This document shows, piece by piece, positions 50,406-60,690 of a stretch of DNA of 64,000 bases (the first letter of the stretch is position 1; each line of letters starts with the position of its first letter). The notes below the pieces were generated by a model that was not told the origin of the DNA, did not search any database, and saw only the letters and a program-made list of their open reading frames with translations. A program made the position numbers and the translations under genes. Source of the DNA: Escallonia rubra (Eukaryota; Streptophyta; Magnoliopsida; Escalloniales; Escalloniaceae); the NCBI GenBank assembly GCA_033065855.1, contig JAVXUO010002858.1, positions 496,001 to 560,000 of the forward strand, written 5' to 3'.

Positions 50406-52955
50406 GCCGTGGCGGAGCCACGATTTCACCCCAGGTGGTGCTAAAAATATTGCATTAACCTAATTAACTTAAATTCAATAACCAACCATTCAACTAAATC
50501 AGAGATATCTCAATCCAATTGAGTCTCATCCTCCGTCAACAATCTCAATTTTCAATGCACAGTCAACAATCTCAATTCTCAATTGCTCAATTCACAGTTA
50601 ACAAAATTATATAAAGAATGAAAATTGATATAAAGAAGTCTAACAATTAGAACTAAATCACAGATATCCTATAAAGCACCGACACCTCATATAGGGTGTC
50701 GGTATTTGTTCTAAATTCCATCTAGCTATAAGATGGATATGTTATTTTTTTTCATGCAAAATAGGGATCATTTTAAAATGCAATCAAGCCAACATAAGCT
50801 TATATTTAGGAAAATATATATAATCAACTATATGTTCATATATAGCCGACTACATCTTTATTTTGCCGATTTTATGATGCCTTAATGTTGTTCAGGATCT
50901 TGATAATTTAGATGAATCATTTTGTCGGCATCTTATGCTTATTGAGTGTTAATGAGTCCCTATTGGTGTAACAAATGAGGTTCCTGAGAATTGCTCTTAT
51001 TTAAATTGAGAATGAGCTTTTGCATATCTTGGAAGCTTTCAGACTAGGGAATAAAATGGAAAAGAAAAATAGATCAAAATGTGCCTATACACGGGTATTT
51101 ATAACATCATATTCTGAAAAATGCATCAACATCACTTCAATTGTGAAGATCTATCTCTCGAGGCTGTAGAAAACTTTTATAGCAACTGCATCTCTGTGTT
51201 TACTTGTTTCCCTTTATGCATGTTGGGTTTAATTAGTCAGAGCACTTTATAGTCATCTTGTAATCAGAGACGTATAAGTGAGCATGAGCAAAAGTCAGTG
51301 GGTATATGCAAGACTTGCAAGGGGATGTGTATGGAGTCATCTAGCAATTTGATGCAACTGGCTTGTGCCTAAACTTCCTTGACAAATAATTTGGTACATG
51401 AGGTTCTATGGAAGGTGCTTTTTCTTCCCCCCCCCCCCCGGGATGCTTCTTTAGGGAATTGATGATTAGGTACGATGGATTGAGTTCTTGTCAATTGCGT
51501 TGCATGTGCGAAGAGATTGAGAAAGTACACATTGTAAGCTATTAAATTAGCAGGTTTCAAGGGAGATATTGAACCTTTTATTAGTTACGTATTTGTGGGC
51601 GGAGCTTAAAGATGAGACGGATGTTAAGTACTTGAGATGTCGTCCCTTTAGGTTTTATATCGGGTGTGTAGTCTAGAGGACAAAGAAGTTTATGAAATTT
51701 GTGGAGCTTCCCAGAATTTTATGAGAGTGGGTTTAGGTAATTCGCGATTATCCTCATGGAGTCTTTCTCGTCTTCTTTAGATCCTTTTTCGAGTTTATAA
51801 AAAGCTTTCCATTAAATTTCAGATATAGAGGCTTGTGCTGACCACCCCTGCCCACCCTCAGAGAGAGAGAAAGAGAGAGTTATGTTCTAAGCTATCTGAA
51901 GTTTCAGATAGTTAATGTAGTGAACAAGAGTACGATTCATTCAATTGTTCATGTTCAGTATCAGCCATACATAAAACAATATATACTGTTCATGTTCATA
52001 CGCGTACTCGGTACTCCTTACTGAGGATTCCAGTTTCCCACAAAGTTATTCATTTACTATTTCATTTAAATGGATAGAAGCCACGAGAACATAAGAACTG
52101 AAAACACTATATACAGATTAAAAAATCACATACATACAGATTCAAAATCAAAATTGTTGGGAAGAAAAAATAAAAATAGTGGACTTACCTTCAAATGAAG
52201 AAGACTGGTAATTCTTGCCGGCGGCAGTGGAGGCCGGCGGCGTTGATGGCGCGGCGGCAGTAGAGGTGGAAGGCTTGGTCACGCGGCGTCGGGGGGAGGT
52301 TGGGGTGTCGCCGGAGGTGGGTCACAGTGGAGGTGAAAACAACGGTGGGATCGTCGGAGGTGAGAGTAGATTTTCAAAGAGAGAAACGGGGAGTGAGAAA
52401 AAACCAGATTTTGGGTGTTAATATCGAGGACTTTTAGCGACGGAATGACACCGTCGCTTAAAGTCCATCAGTGAAGGTCGTATCATTATGACTTTTACCG
52501 ACGGAATTTTTAGCGACGGTGTCATTCCGTCGCTAAATTTTTTTATTAAATCCTAAAAAAAAGGTAATTTCCTAAAAAAAATTTAGCGACGGAAGTACCG
52601 TCGCTAAAAGACTATCGGCAAAAGTCGTCGCCAAAAACTTTTTCCGACGGATGATTCCGTCGGTAATAGTATTCAATGACATAATTTTACCGACGGAATT
52701 ATCCGTCGGTATAAGCTCATTTAGCGACGGAATCACTTCCGTCGCTAAAAAACCGTCGCAAAAATGTCTTTTCTTGTAGTGAGCGGAGGGATGTCTTGTA
52801 TAGCTTTTCCTTCTAACCTCACTATAATATACACAGATTCTATACTTGGTTTGTGTTTTTTGTTTTAACTCTGCATAACTAAAAGTGAGAGGACTTTTGG
52901 TAACTTACTCACCGACACCACACTTGCTAGCTCTCAAGTCAGCTTTGCAGCAGTG

Positions 52956-53794
52956 TATATATATATAACGTGCGTTGCACGTGGATGTAGTCGTGAGTAA
53001 ATTTTGAGGTAATATCATTAGTGTTTTTTTTTTAATCAAAATAATATAATTCAATTATTTCCTTAAATCTTTTGTTACTTGTTTTAGAAGAAATGTATAT
53101 TTGATGTTCGTTGTTGTAATCAGTTCAATATTTGAAAACCTTTTTTGTAGACTTTCAGATTGAAGAAATGTTTGATGGTGCTGCTGAAAAGAAAAGCAAA
53201 TCAAATGGACAAATTAAAGAATGAATATACGTCTTTGTTTTCGTAATCTATTAAATTGGTTTATGGTATATACTTAAAATTTTTAATTTTCAAGACCAGG
53301 CACTTGGTCTTGAACTGCAATAACTGAACAGATTCTTAGTTCAAATTGGTGCCACATTTAAGCCTTATTTTTTCCCCCATTTTTTTTATGCATATTTAAC
53401 CGTGTTTTTTGTTTTTTTTCCCTCTAATAGTTTCTTGTTTCTTATTTAATTTTTCACGTATTTAATTTTTTTTGTTTTTGTTTTATTTCAGGTTTAAAAT
53501 TAGTGAATTATTTGCTACCCTAAAAGTGCAAGAAAAAAATTTACAGTTCTTATTACCCGATGTTTATAACCAAATTAAAAAGGGAGTAATAAAATGATTT
53601 CTTTGTTTTGTTTGTCTTTCTCTTCACATTTCTCAATTCCCAATGTTTAGAATAAATTCATTACTCAATGTTCATTTAATTTCAACCAAATTTAAAAAGG
53701 AGTCAATGAAGGGAGGGTAAGAGTGATATTGACGTAATTAACGAGGGACGTAATCGTCTAGAAATGATTTACAACATTCGTACTTCTATAAGTA

Positions 53795-53797
<3 letters not shown>
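52956..53797 (-). mobile_element. Helitron-like element beside a (TA)n tract
   Basis: On the minus strand the left boundary has the hairpin ACGTGCAACGCACGT (52968-52982). The right boundary reads TATACTACTTATAGAAGTACG, similar to the 5' start of the Helitron at 44928. Neither exact terminus can be fixed because both run into TA repeats, and no CTRR end is visible. No coding sequence is present. Confidence 0.4.

Positions 53798-53873
<76 letters not shown>
53795..53873. repeat. (TA)n microsatellite, about 78 bp
   Basis: Uninterrupted TA dinucleotides end in a short (GA)n. The length is likely to vary and to be misassembled. Confidence 0.95.
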
Positions 53874-53882
<9 letters not shown>

Positions 53883-54759
53883 GTAGAGAGCTCCCCACCA
53901 ATTTTTATTAATAAGAGTACAATATGTAATTTGGTCATTAAGAATTAAAAAGATGATATTAAAGACATCTTAGTAACAAAAAAAATGAAACGATTATCAT
54001 TTTCAATTATTAAATGCACTTTGTTTTCGCGTTTGGCTTTAGTTTTCTATGTAAAGATAAAAAGATGTTGCCGTAGTGATCTTAAAAAAAAGATCTACAA
54101 TGACAAGAGTACATTGTAAGCGTCGAACGTAGAGTGCGATGATCAATTTTCATTTTGCTGATAGACTCTTTAAGAAATCATGCATAATCAGAACATGGAT
54201 TCTATCAAAAGTGAGACATATATTGTGAGACCCCGATCTTAATTAACTTCTAATCATTTTATTAAGTTTAAACATATTTAAATTTGAAATAATAAAATTG
54301 TGTTACATTATTTGTTTACATAAAATAAATGTTGAATTAAGTTATGGGTCAAAATATAATTATATAAAACTTTGGGGGTTAAAAAGTAATTATGCAAAAC
54401 CTTGGGGCCAATATGCAAATATAAAAGTTGGTATTAGTGGCATTCCATGTGTTGCTCTTGAATGAATTGTTGGAGGATTTACCACCTATTATTTGGTGGT
54501 GAGTAATCAAAGGAAAATAATAAAAAAATGAAAAGAGAAGTTAAGTGGATAACTTAGAATCAAAAGAGAAAGGGAAGTGGAGGACCACCTTTCGACCAAA
54601 ATAGAAACAAAGAGAAGGGGGGAAATAGTAAGCAAAAAAAAAGGAAGAAGAAGAAAGAAAAGAAAAGAGAGAAAGGAAGAAGAAAAAGAAGAACAAAGAG
54701 AGAGATTTGAATCAACCTTCGCTTGGCCTTATTTTCTTTAAGGTAGGTTATCTTGTGCT

Positions 54760-55353
54760 CAGGGACGGATCCGCAAAGTCTAACCGCGGGGGGCCAAAAA
54801 GTCCAAAAAAAAAACTTTTTATGGCTCACTTAAAAGAATTTTAAAAGGTTCAAGTTTACATAAAACATGACAAATCAGAAACATAATGTAATTAGCATCA
54901 CTGTATACAAAATACCTGCTCAATTTGACTATTAATCATATAATTTTACTATTCAAAGTGATTTATTTAACTTGGTAAGATTAGTAATAACAAATTACTA
55001 AAATTACACGAAAGAATTTACTAATGTTATTATCAATTGTATGAGTACAATAGTAACATATAAGTTAATATATGTATAAAAATTTAAACTCAAAAAAAAA
55101 AGTTTATAAATTTAGAATTTAGAAGAGTAAAGATCGAATAAGGAAATGAAAAAGACAAATATATGATGACCGGTGGCACAAAGAGTAAATAACACAACAA
55201 AATAAAATCTTAATTAATTATTATAACGGCATTTTTTGTAATTTATTTAAATATATTTATGCACTATCTATATATCAAAAAGAAAATTTCCCAAAGAATG
55301 GGAGGGGGGGGGATGCCATGACCCCCACCAGTCAGGTGGTTGGTCCGCCCCAG
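54760..55353. mobile_element. hAT-type MITE nested in the LTR remnant
   Basis: A perfect 8-bp duplication CTTGTGCT lies at 54752-54759 and 55354-55361. The ends are CAGGGACGGATCC and, from the other strand, CTGGGGCGGACCA, a short imperfect inverted repeat of hAT type. It is 594 bp, AT-rich, with no transposase frame. Confidence 0.82.
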
Positions 55354-55465
55354 CTTGTGCTTTTAGGTTTTTAAAGGATATTTGAGAAGTATTATCAGTA
55401 GTGAAATACTTATAAAATTTCTTGTAATGATCTTAAGTGGGATATGTTACAAAACCTGTAAAACA

Positions 55466-55820
55466 ATCATAAAAATGAGATAACTTTAGTGCCCAGAAAT
55501 TTATAGTTTTAGTTAAGATATGGGTTTAGTTATTTTATATGTTGTACTACTACATGTTTATAGTATACACACAAAATTTTGAGATTATTACTACGGTTTA
55601 AAATCATGACTTGAAACATGTCCTGTGAAACTGTACAGTCATGAAATCAGAGTAGTTGTGGTGCTTAAAAGGGTATACTTTTAGTTGATATATGGAATTG
55701 GTTATTTTATATGTTATACAACTACATGTATGGAGTATACACACAAAATTTAAGACTATTTCAAGTACTATTACCCGGTTTAAAATTCGTGGCTTGAAAC
55801 CTGTCCTGTAAAACTGTTGC
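55466..55820. repeat. Diverged tandem duplication, about 170-bp unit
   Basis: Two neighbouring copies share TTATTTTATATGTT, ACTACATGT..AGTATACACACAAAATTT, CGGTTTAAAAT and GACTTGAAACATGTCCTGT-like phrases in the same order (first about 55466-55635, second about 55636-55820). Differences are spread throughout, so the duplication is old. Confidence 0.7.
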
Positions 55821-56564
55821 TGGACATATTCTGAAGTCAGTCTTTGGAAGAGCCTAACTTGACCTTAAAATAATATTTTCGTGCTAAATAAAATATTTAG
55901 ATGTAGCTCTTTAAGTCTAGTTTCCATAAATATATATTTTGACTGTAGAGGCCTGGTAATTAAATTGTTATGATTTTCGGAGTACAGACTACTCCTGTTA
56001 ACAATTGAAATACTGGGCAGATTATGAAACCTAAACTAGTAGTTCTCTGTGTTGGGCTTAATGGTGAATAACTAGGTAAATTACAGGTCTTAAATGGACA
56101 CTCAGATATCTATAGAACAATATAAGTATACATATGGGTAAGGTACTTAAGGAAGAACATCAAATTATTTCTTACTTGATTGCCAAATTAGTTTGTGTAT
56201 TTAGAGATTAGTCTACACGCTGGCATGTGTTTTGTTGGTAATATGGAAAATATGACTTGATTTAGGTTGGGAAGGGTAGAGATAAAGTTGAGGTGGTTTC
56301 AGTCGGTGGCTGCTGGTGCTCGTCTGGGGTCTTGGGTCTTTGTCCAACGGTGTGCTGGTTGTGAAGGGCTTTTGATGGGGCTCTGTTTTGCTGATTCCGA
56401 CAGGGCTTCTGTTGGAGAGTTCCTTGGATAGTGTCATCTATGCTGGGCAGCGGACGGTTAGTCGAAGACGACGGGTTTTCCTTCAGCGGTGTGAATGCAC
56501 GGGGATCAAGACATGTGGTAGCGACGGGGACATGTGTTTGGAATTTGGGTTGCTGGCTCACAAG

Positions 56565-57240
56565 TAGGGGTGAACACCACATTGTTCAGACTAATTCGAA
56601 CCGTCCAAACTGAACCAATCCAATTCGAACGGTAGAAATATCTTAACGGTTTGGTTTCACATTTCTTAAACCGACCTCTGTTCGGTTCGATTCATGATTC
56701 ACTTTTTTGAAACCCTCACAAACCGAACCGAACGGACTTATGATATACTAATTTATTTTTAATGACATTTATTGATAATTTTTATGTATATGGTACTAAG
56801 CAAATCTAAATAAAGAAAACCTTAAAAGTTAAAAGAAAATAATGAAATCAGTTATAACACAAAAGTCTAGTTATCAATATGCCATGTATACTTGCTCATT
56901 TTTTCTTGCACATCAATAACGAAGGCATAACTGAGTTTTTTTTTTTGTAACATATGTCTTGAACAATACCTAAATCATATTAATACGAGTAGTTAGATAT
57001 TGAATGTAATAAGGTTATGTGTAATTTAGAAAAAAACTATAACTTGAATCTTGAATAACATTTGGACAACTTTTTTAAATGGGCACAAATCGACCAAACT
57101 GAACCATTTAAACCGACTAAATCGAAATGTCCAAACCGATGGTGTTTGGTTTAGTTCAGTTCAAGATTTTTCAAACAGATGGGTAACGTTTAGTTTTCGG
57201 TTTGACCCCCAAACCGAACCGAACCGAACCGTGCTCCCTA
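56565..57240. mobile_element. hAT-type MITE with AACCGAACCG subterminal repeats
   Basis: The left end is TAGGGGTGAACAC; the right end read inward is TAGGGAGCACGG. An 8-bp duplication with one mismatch, CTCACAAG/CTGACAAG, lies at 56557-56564 and 57241-57248. Both subterminal parts are full of GGTTCGGTT/AACCGAACC motifs, a known feature of a widespread plant hAT MITE type. It is 676 bp and non-coding. Confidence 0.75.
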
Positions 57241-57365
57241 CTGACAAGGGTCGTATATTTTGATTAGTTATGCTATTAGGCTCTATTTAGTTTTAGTTTC
57301 ATATTTATCCTATTTGTATGTGCTTTTATATTTGTTTTTTGCTGGTTAGGGGTTATATATATATA

Positions 57366-57863
57366 GGGGGCTGATCCCCATCCACTAGTAGATAATATCC
57401 ACCAAACCGCAACAATTTGTTGCGGTTTGCCAATCATGATTTTTTGTGAAAGCCCCACCCCCACCCCTCACCCCCCACCCCACAACCCCCACCCCCCAAG
57501 GTTCCAGTTCCCTTTTTGTTTCTTTTTTCTGTGGGCCCCCCACCCCCTTCCCTTTTTTCTTTCTTTTCTTTTTACTTCGCGGCCCCACCCCCCAACCGCA
57601 ACTCCTTGTTGCGGTTCATGTGCTACTGATAACCGCAACAAGGAGTTGCGGTTGGGGGTAGGGCCGTGAAGAAAAAAGAAAAGAAAGAAAAAAGGGAAGG
57701 GGGTGGGGGGCCCACGGAAAAAGAAACAAAAAGGGAACCGCAACCTTGGGGGTGAGGGGGGGTGGGGGTGGGGCTTTCACAAAAAATCATGATTGTCAAA
57801 CCACAACAAATTGTTGTGGTTTGGTGGATATTATCCACTAGTAGTAGGTGGGGATCAGCCCCC
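57366..57863. mobile_element. Fold-back element with arms of about 240 bp in a (TA)n tract
   Basis: Nearly the whole element is one inverted repeat: arm 57366-57616, 14-base loop (57617-57630), arm 57631-57863. Arm landmarks, present in both in mirror order, are GGGGGCTGATCCCCA, TAATATCCACCAAACC, ATCATGATTTTTTGTGAAAG, a CCCCACC-rich block, and AACCGCAACTCCTTGTTGCG at the centre. Each arm also holds its own small hairpin AACCGCAACAATTTGTTGCG. Both sides are TATATATA, so TA-directed insertion is likely, as known for Micron-type MITEs of rice. No coding function; long reading frames here are Pro-rich shadows. Confidence 0.85.
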
Positions 57864-57893
57864 ATATATATATATATATATATACATATATAT

Positions 57894-58070
57894 GGAGCTG
57901 ATCCGTTGATAGCGCTAGCAAGTTGCTAGCGCTGTTTGGCCATCCGCTACATAATGTAGCGGACGGTAAAAAAATTCGTTGTTGTGGCGCACGATCTGGC
58001 CGTCCATTCTCGCTCGTGGACGGTCAGATCGCGCTAACAACTTGGGTTAAGTTTCTAGCGCTATCATTTT
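57894..58070. mobile_element. Small multi-hairpin element next to the fold-back
   Basis: It lies across a (TA)n spacer from the fold-back and starts with the related phrase GGAGCTGATCC. Outer arms GATAGCGCTAGCAA (57908-57921) and TTTCTAGCGCTATC (58052-58065) are inverted. Inside are three hairpins: AGCGCTAGCAA/TTGCTAGCGCT (57911-57933), CCGCTACAT/ATGTAGCGG (57944-57962), and GATCTGGCCGTCCA/TGGACGGTCAGATC (57993-58030). The right flank is TATATGTGTG. It is probably a MITE of the same TA-targeting group. Confidence 0.6.
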
Positions 58071-58072
58071 AT

Positions 58073-58098
58073 ATGTGTGTGTGCGCGCGCGCGCGCGC
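58073..58098. repeat. (GT)n-(GC)n alternating purine-pyrimidine tract
   Basis: TGTGTGTG passes into GCGCGCGC. Such alternation can adopt Z-form DNA in principle; here it simply borders the TA/TG-rich insertion site of the fold-back pair. Confidence 0.9.
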
Positions 58099-58496
58099 AT
58101 ACTTGTAGAATTTCGTAGCTATTATAGTTTGTTTTCTTTATTACTTTTATTGTTGACTTTTCTTTTATTGTTATTCTTACTGGATGAGGATGTCATCGGT
58201 ATATCGTAACTTGCCTTTCTGGACATATTGTAACTCTTATATTGTTCATCTTAATGGTACAGTTTTTACTCCTTTTCAAAAAAACAAAAAAGGCAAGTAT
58301 CCTAATTAGATTTTACGGCATAAATGTTTTACATATTTACACTTTGGACCCTCAACTATGCCTCTCCATGATTTCCTGAGCTGCGAATCTTTCGAGTGTA
58401 GAATTCTCAAATCACAGAGCCTTCCAGGCAAACTCCCACCAGAACTGGTCACACTCCCGTTCCTCCGAGAGCTGTAGTTTCCCCCCCCCATTTCAC

Positions 58497-58690
58497 CTTG
58501 GGAAAATTAGGAAAAAGTGGGTTTTTGGGTAAAATTTTTGGGGATGGTGGGTTTGTTTTGAAAACTTGTGAAAAAGTGGGGTATATTTTGAAAATCTCTG
58601 AAAAAGGGGGTTAATTGGAAAAAAATGGGTTTTTTGAAACCATATCTTTTCCCATCCCCAAAATACCCCTCCCCTGTTTGTCCCACATCA
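58497..58690. repeat. Dispersed repeat, copy A
   Basis: It begins GGGAAAATTAGGAAAAAGTG and continues with GGGTTTTTGGG, TTTTGAAAACTTGTGAAAAAG, CTGAAAAAGGGGG and CCCCAAAATACCCCTCCCC. The same order of phrases recurs at 60501-60690. Each copy is followed by a CT/CG-rich segment. The family is unknown; it could be an LTR or gene 5' region. Confidence 0.65.
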
Positions 58691-58880
58691 GACTTTTTGA
58701 TTGATATTCTCGGCATGTACTTTTCTTCTCTTTCCAGCAAGAGCAAGACTCTCTGGCTCCCTCTCTCTCTCCATTTCCATCTGCCGATGACTCCTCAACG
58801 CCGTCCACTTTCCGGCGACAACACGGCGACGGCGCGTCCACCTTCCGGCGACGCGATCTACATCCCTCTCTCCAAACCAA

Positions 58881-58883
<3 letters not shown>

Positions 58884-58917
<34 letters not shown>
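58884..58917. repeat. (CT)n microsatellite in a GC-rich segment
   Basis: A run of CT lies within a GGCGACGA/CTCTCTC-rich stretch (58740-59110) downstream of dispersed repeat copy A. The open frames on both strands here follow composition and have no recognisable domain. A promoter or leader of an unrecognised gene is possible. Confidence 0.85.
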
Positions 58918-58919
<2 letters not shown>

Positions 58920-59114
58920 CCGATTCCATCTGCCGGCGGCGACGACACCTCCACCTTTTGACAACGACGATCCATGGGTTTCAAAATCGATCTATAGTCG
59001 TCGACGACGACACCCTTTCTTTCCATGGGTGCTGAAATCGATCCATTGGCAACGTCGACTCCCTCTCTCTCCTCCAAACCGAACCTTCCGGCGACGACAT
59101 AGCTGGACAGCACC

Positions 59115-60500
59115 TTACGGCTGCATCACCTCCACCTTGATCACGCAAGTTTGGATTGTGCTGTCTATTTGTGGATTGCTTGGGTAAGCTATATTGTATT
59201 ATATATTACTGGAATTTTCTGCTTTGTGTTGTCTGTGAAACTTCTATATTTGGTTCTTATGAATGAGCATTAAGATTAGTGCAATTCATTTATTGTTTTC
59301 TACCATGAGAATCCCTTGTTAGGTGAGAGAGAAATGTTACAGAAATATATGAAATGGAGGGAGAGAGAGAGTAGGAAGTAGCTGGAGTGAAAATGGTGGG
59401 AGTTGGCCTGGTACGTGTTTGGTTTGTCAAAACAACTGAGTCCGAGCCTTGACTCTTATGAGTCTCCCGGTCTCACCCTCGTCATAAATATCAATCCATA
59501 TATCTGCCAAGAAAGCCTTGACGCCCTCAAAAATATTTCTAGATAATCTTTCCGGAAATTACACCTCAAAAATCCTAATGCTCCTCTGTGCTTGACTGGA
59601 GTTTGACTTCATTATTTACGTGGCAACGCTTTTCTTGAAATAGGCTCAATCGTGCCAACAAAAAAGGCTTCATAAGACATTATATCATTTTCTTTGTATC
59701 TAGACGGTTTTACTAAAGAATGTAGAACTAATTATACCAAATTACTAGCTTCAAAAATAGATTGATTTAACCGTTTCGGGAGTTCCGTGTTGAATTATGA
59801 ACGTAAAGTTGTGCGGAAGGGACAAAGGATTAGCACCTGCAAAGCTCTAGATGTGTTGTTTCTTGAGTTATAGGGTAGGGTCTTCTTGTTTGCGTTTGGG
59901 GTCGCATTTGCCTCCCTGGCATTGTTCTTCTTCTTTTCTTTTCGTAAAGGTAGAAAGGGTGAGATATGTGGAGTCACAAAGCACAAAAGGATCCAGCAGA
60001 CAAAAGAGTGAGAATATCTTTGTTTAAGATGGAAGCTCTTTCTTGAAGAGATTGTGAGATGTAAACTACAAGTCTCATCCGCTGGGGCTAGTTTTGGGTG
60101 TCCTTGAGTCATCTTCGTCCCATGCATGGAGTGAGCGCGCCTAGTATACATGATTAGTTTTTACGACCTGATCGCTCTATAAGGAACGCACTACACTGCT
60201 ATCAAGGCGCAAAAGTGCCGCTAAAGTTGAACATGAGAAGAAACTAATCGAGAAGTATAATTGCCTCATGAAAGATAAGAACGGTGGGACAAGAAGAAGA
60301 ATATTGTTATTAGACAAGGGAATCGATAAATGAGTTCCGAAAAATTCATTTGAGCTACGCTTACGCTTGTAGTGGCATTTTAGATGGTCATTGACGATAA
60401 TGTAATAACTTTAGCGATTAATGTGGAGCTCAAATGGTAAAGTGTGCGGGTATCATCTTTTTCCAATAATAAAACTCAAGCTATATTCAAAGGGCTTTAT
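59115..60500. other. Unassigned DNA
   Basis: A minus-strand frame at 59795-60151 and a plus-strand Lys/Arg-rich stretch near 60190-60330 show no motif I know. No element ends were paired. Confidence 0.4.
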
Positions 60501-60690
60501 CAAGGGAAAATTAGGAAAACATGGGATTTGTGATTAAATATTTGGGGTTGATGGGTTTTGTTGTGGAAATTGTGAAAAGAGTGGGCCAATTCCTCAAATT
60601 CCTGAAAGGTGGGGTGACTTGAGAAAAAATGGGTTTCTCAAAAACTCATCATTTCCTCTTCCCAAAATACCCCTCCCCACAGTAAACCCA
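60501..60690. repeat. Dispersed repeat, copy B
   Basis: It begins GGGAAAATTAGGAAAACATG and follows copy A (58497-58690) phrase by phrase, including TTGTGAAAAGAGTGGG, CCTGAAAGGTGGGG and CCCAAAATACCCCTCCCC, at perhaps two-thirds identity. Same orientation, 2 kb apart. Confidence 0.65.

Larger units (their letters stand above)
47315..52781 (-). mobile_element. CACTA (En/Spm) transposon, internally deleted
   Basis: The right end read inward is CACTACAAGAAAAGAC. The left end TACTACAAGAAATAAG is the same with its first base changed. A 3-bp duplication AGC flanks both sides (47312-47314 and 52782-52784). Both subterminal regions (about 47335-47720 and 52430-52765) carry many TTTAGCGACGG repeats in both orientations, the typical CACTA transposase-binding arrays. 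A broken TNP2-like N-terminal transposase lies on the minus strand at 47840-48822. The catalytic part is missing. The rest is telomere-like repeat DNA (about 49.54-50.40 kb) and unassigned sequence. At 5.5 kb it is a non-autonomous derivative. Confidence 0.9.
54224..56200 (+). mobile_element. Second LTR-type remnant, Ty3/gypsy-like (fossil), right end uncertain
   Basis: It opens TGTGAGACCCCGATCTTAAT, a common form of gypsy LTR start. It shares with the remnant at 35.7-41.2 kb the phrases AAACTTTGGGGG and AATTATGCAAA, a GGCATT motif and a long A/G tract (about 54525-54715). A hAT MITE (54760-55353) splits it. No coding domain is seen, and I cannot place the right terminus. Confidence 0.45.
56210..58290 (+). 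other. Possible LINE-type 3' tail region carrying later insertions
   Basis: Setting aside three insertions (56565-57240, 57366-57863, 57894-58070), the remaining sequence is a GT-rich region followed by T-rich DNA. It ends in CTCCTTTTCAAAAAAACAAAAAAGG near 58268-58291, like the 3' end of plant LINEs. No protein domain is left and no duplication was found, so this is a guess. Confidence 0.25.

Noticed and set aside
50405-50450. Another hAT end (GTGGCGGAGCCACGATTT)
   Set aside because: The phrase resembles known hAT MITE termini, but I found no partner end or duplication within the CACTA element.
57427-57865. Pro- and Phe-rich frames of 70-90 codons
   Set aside because: They mirror each other on the two arms of the fold-back element and are by-products of the inverted repeat.
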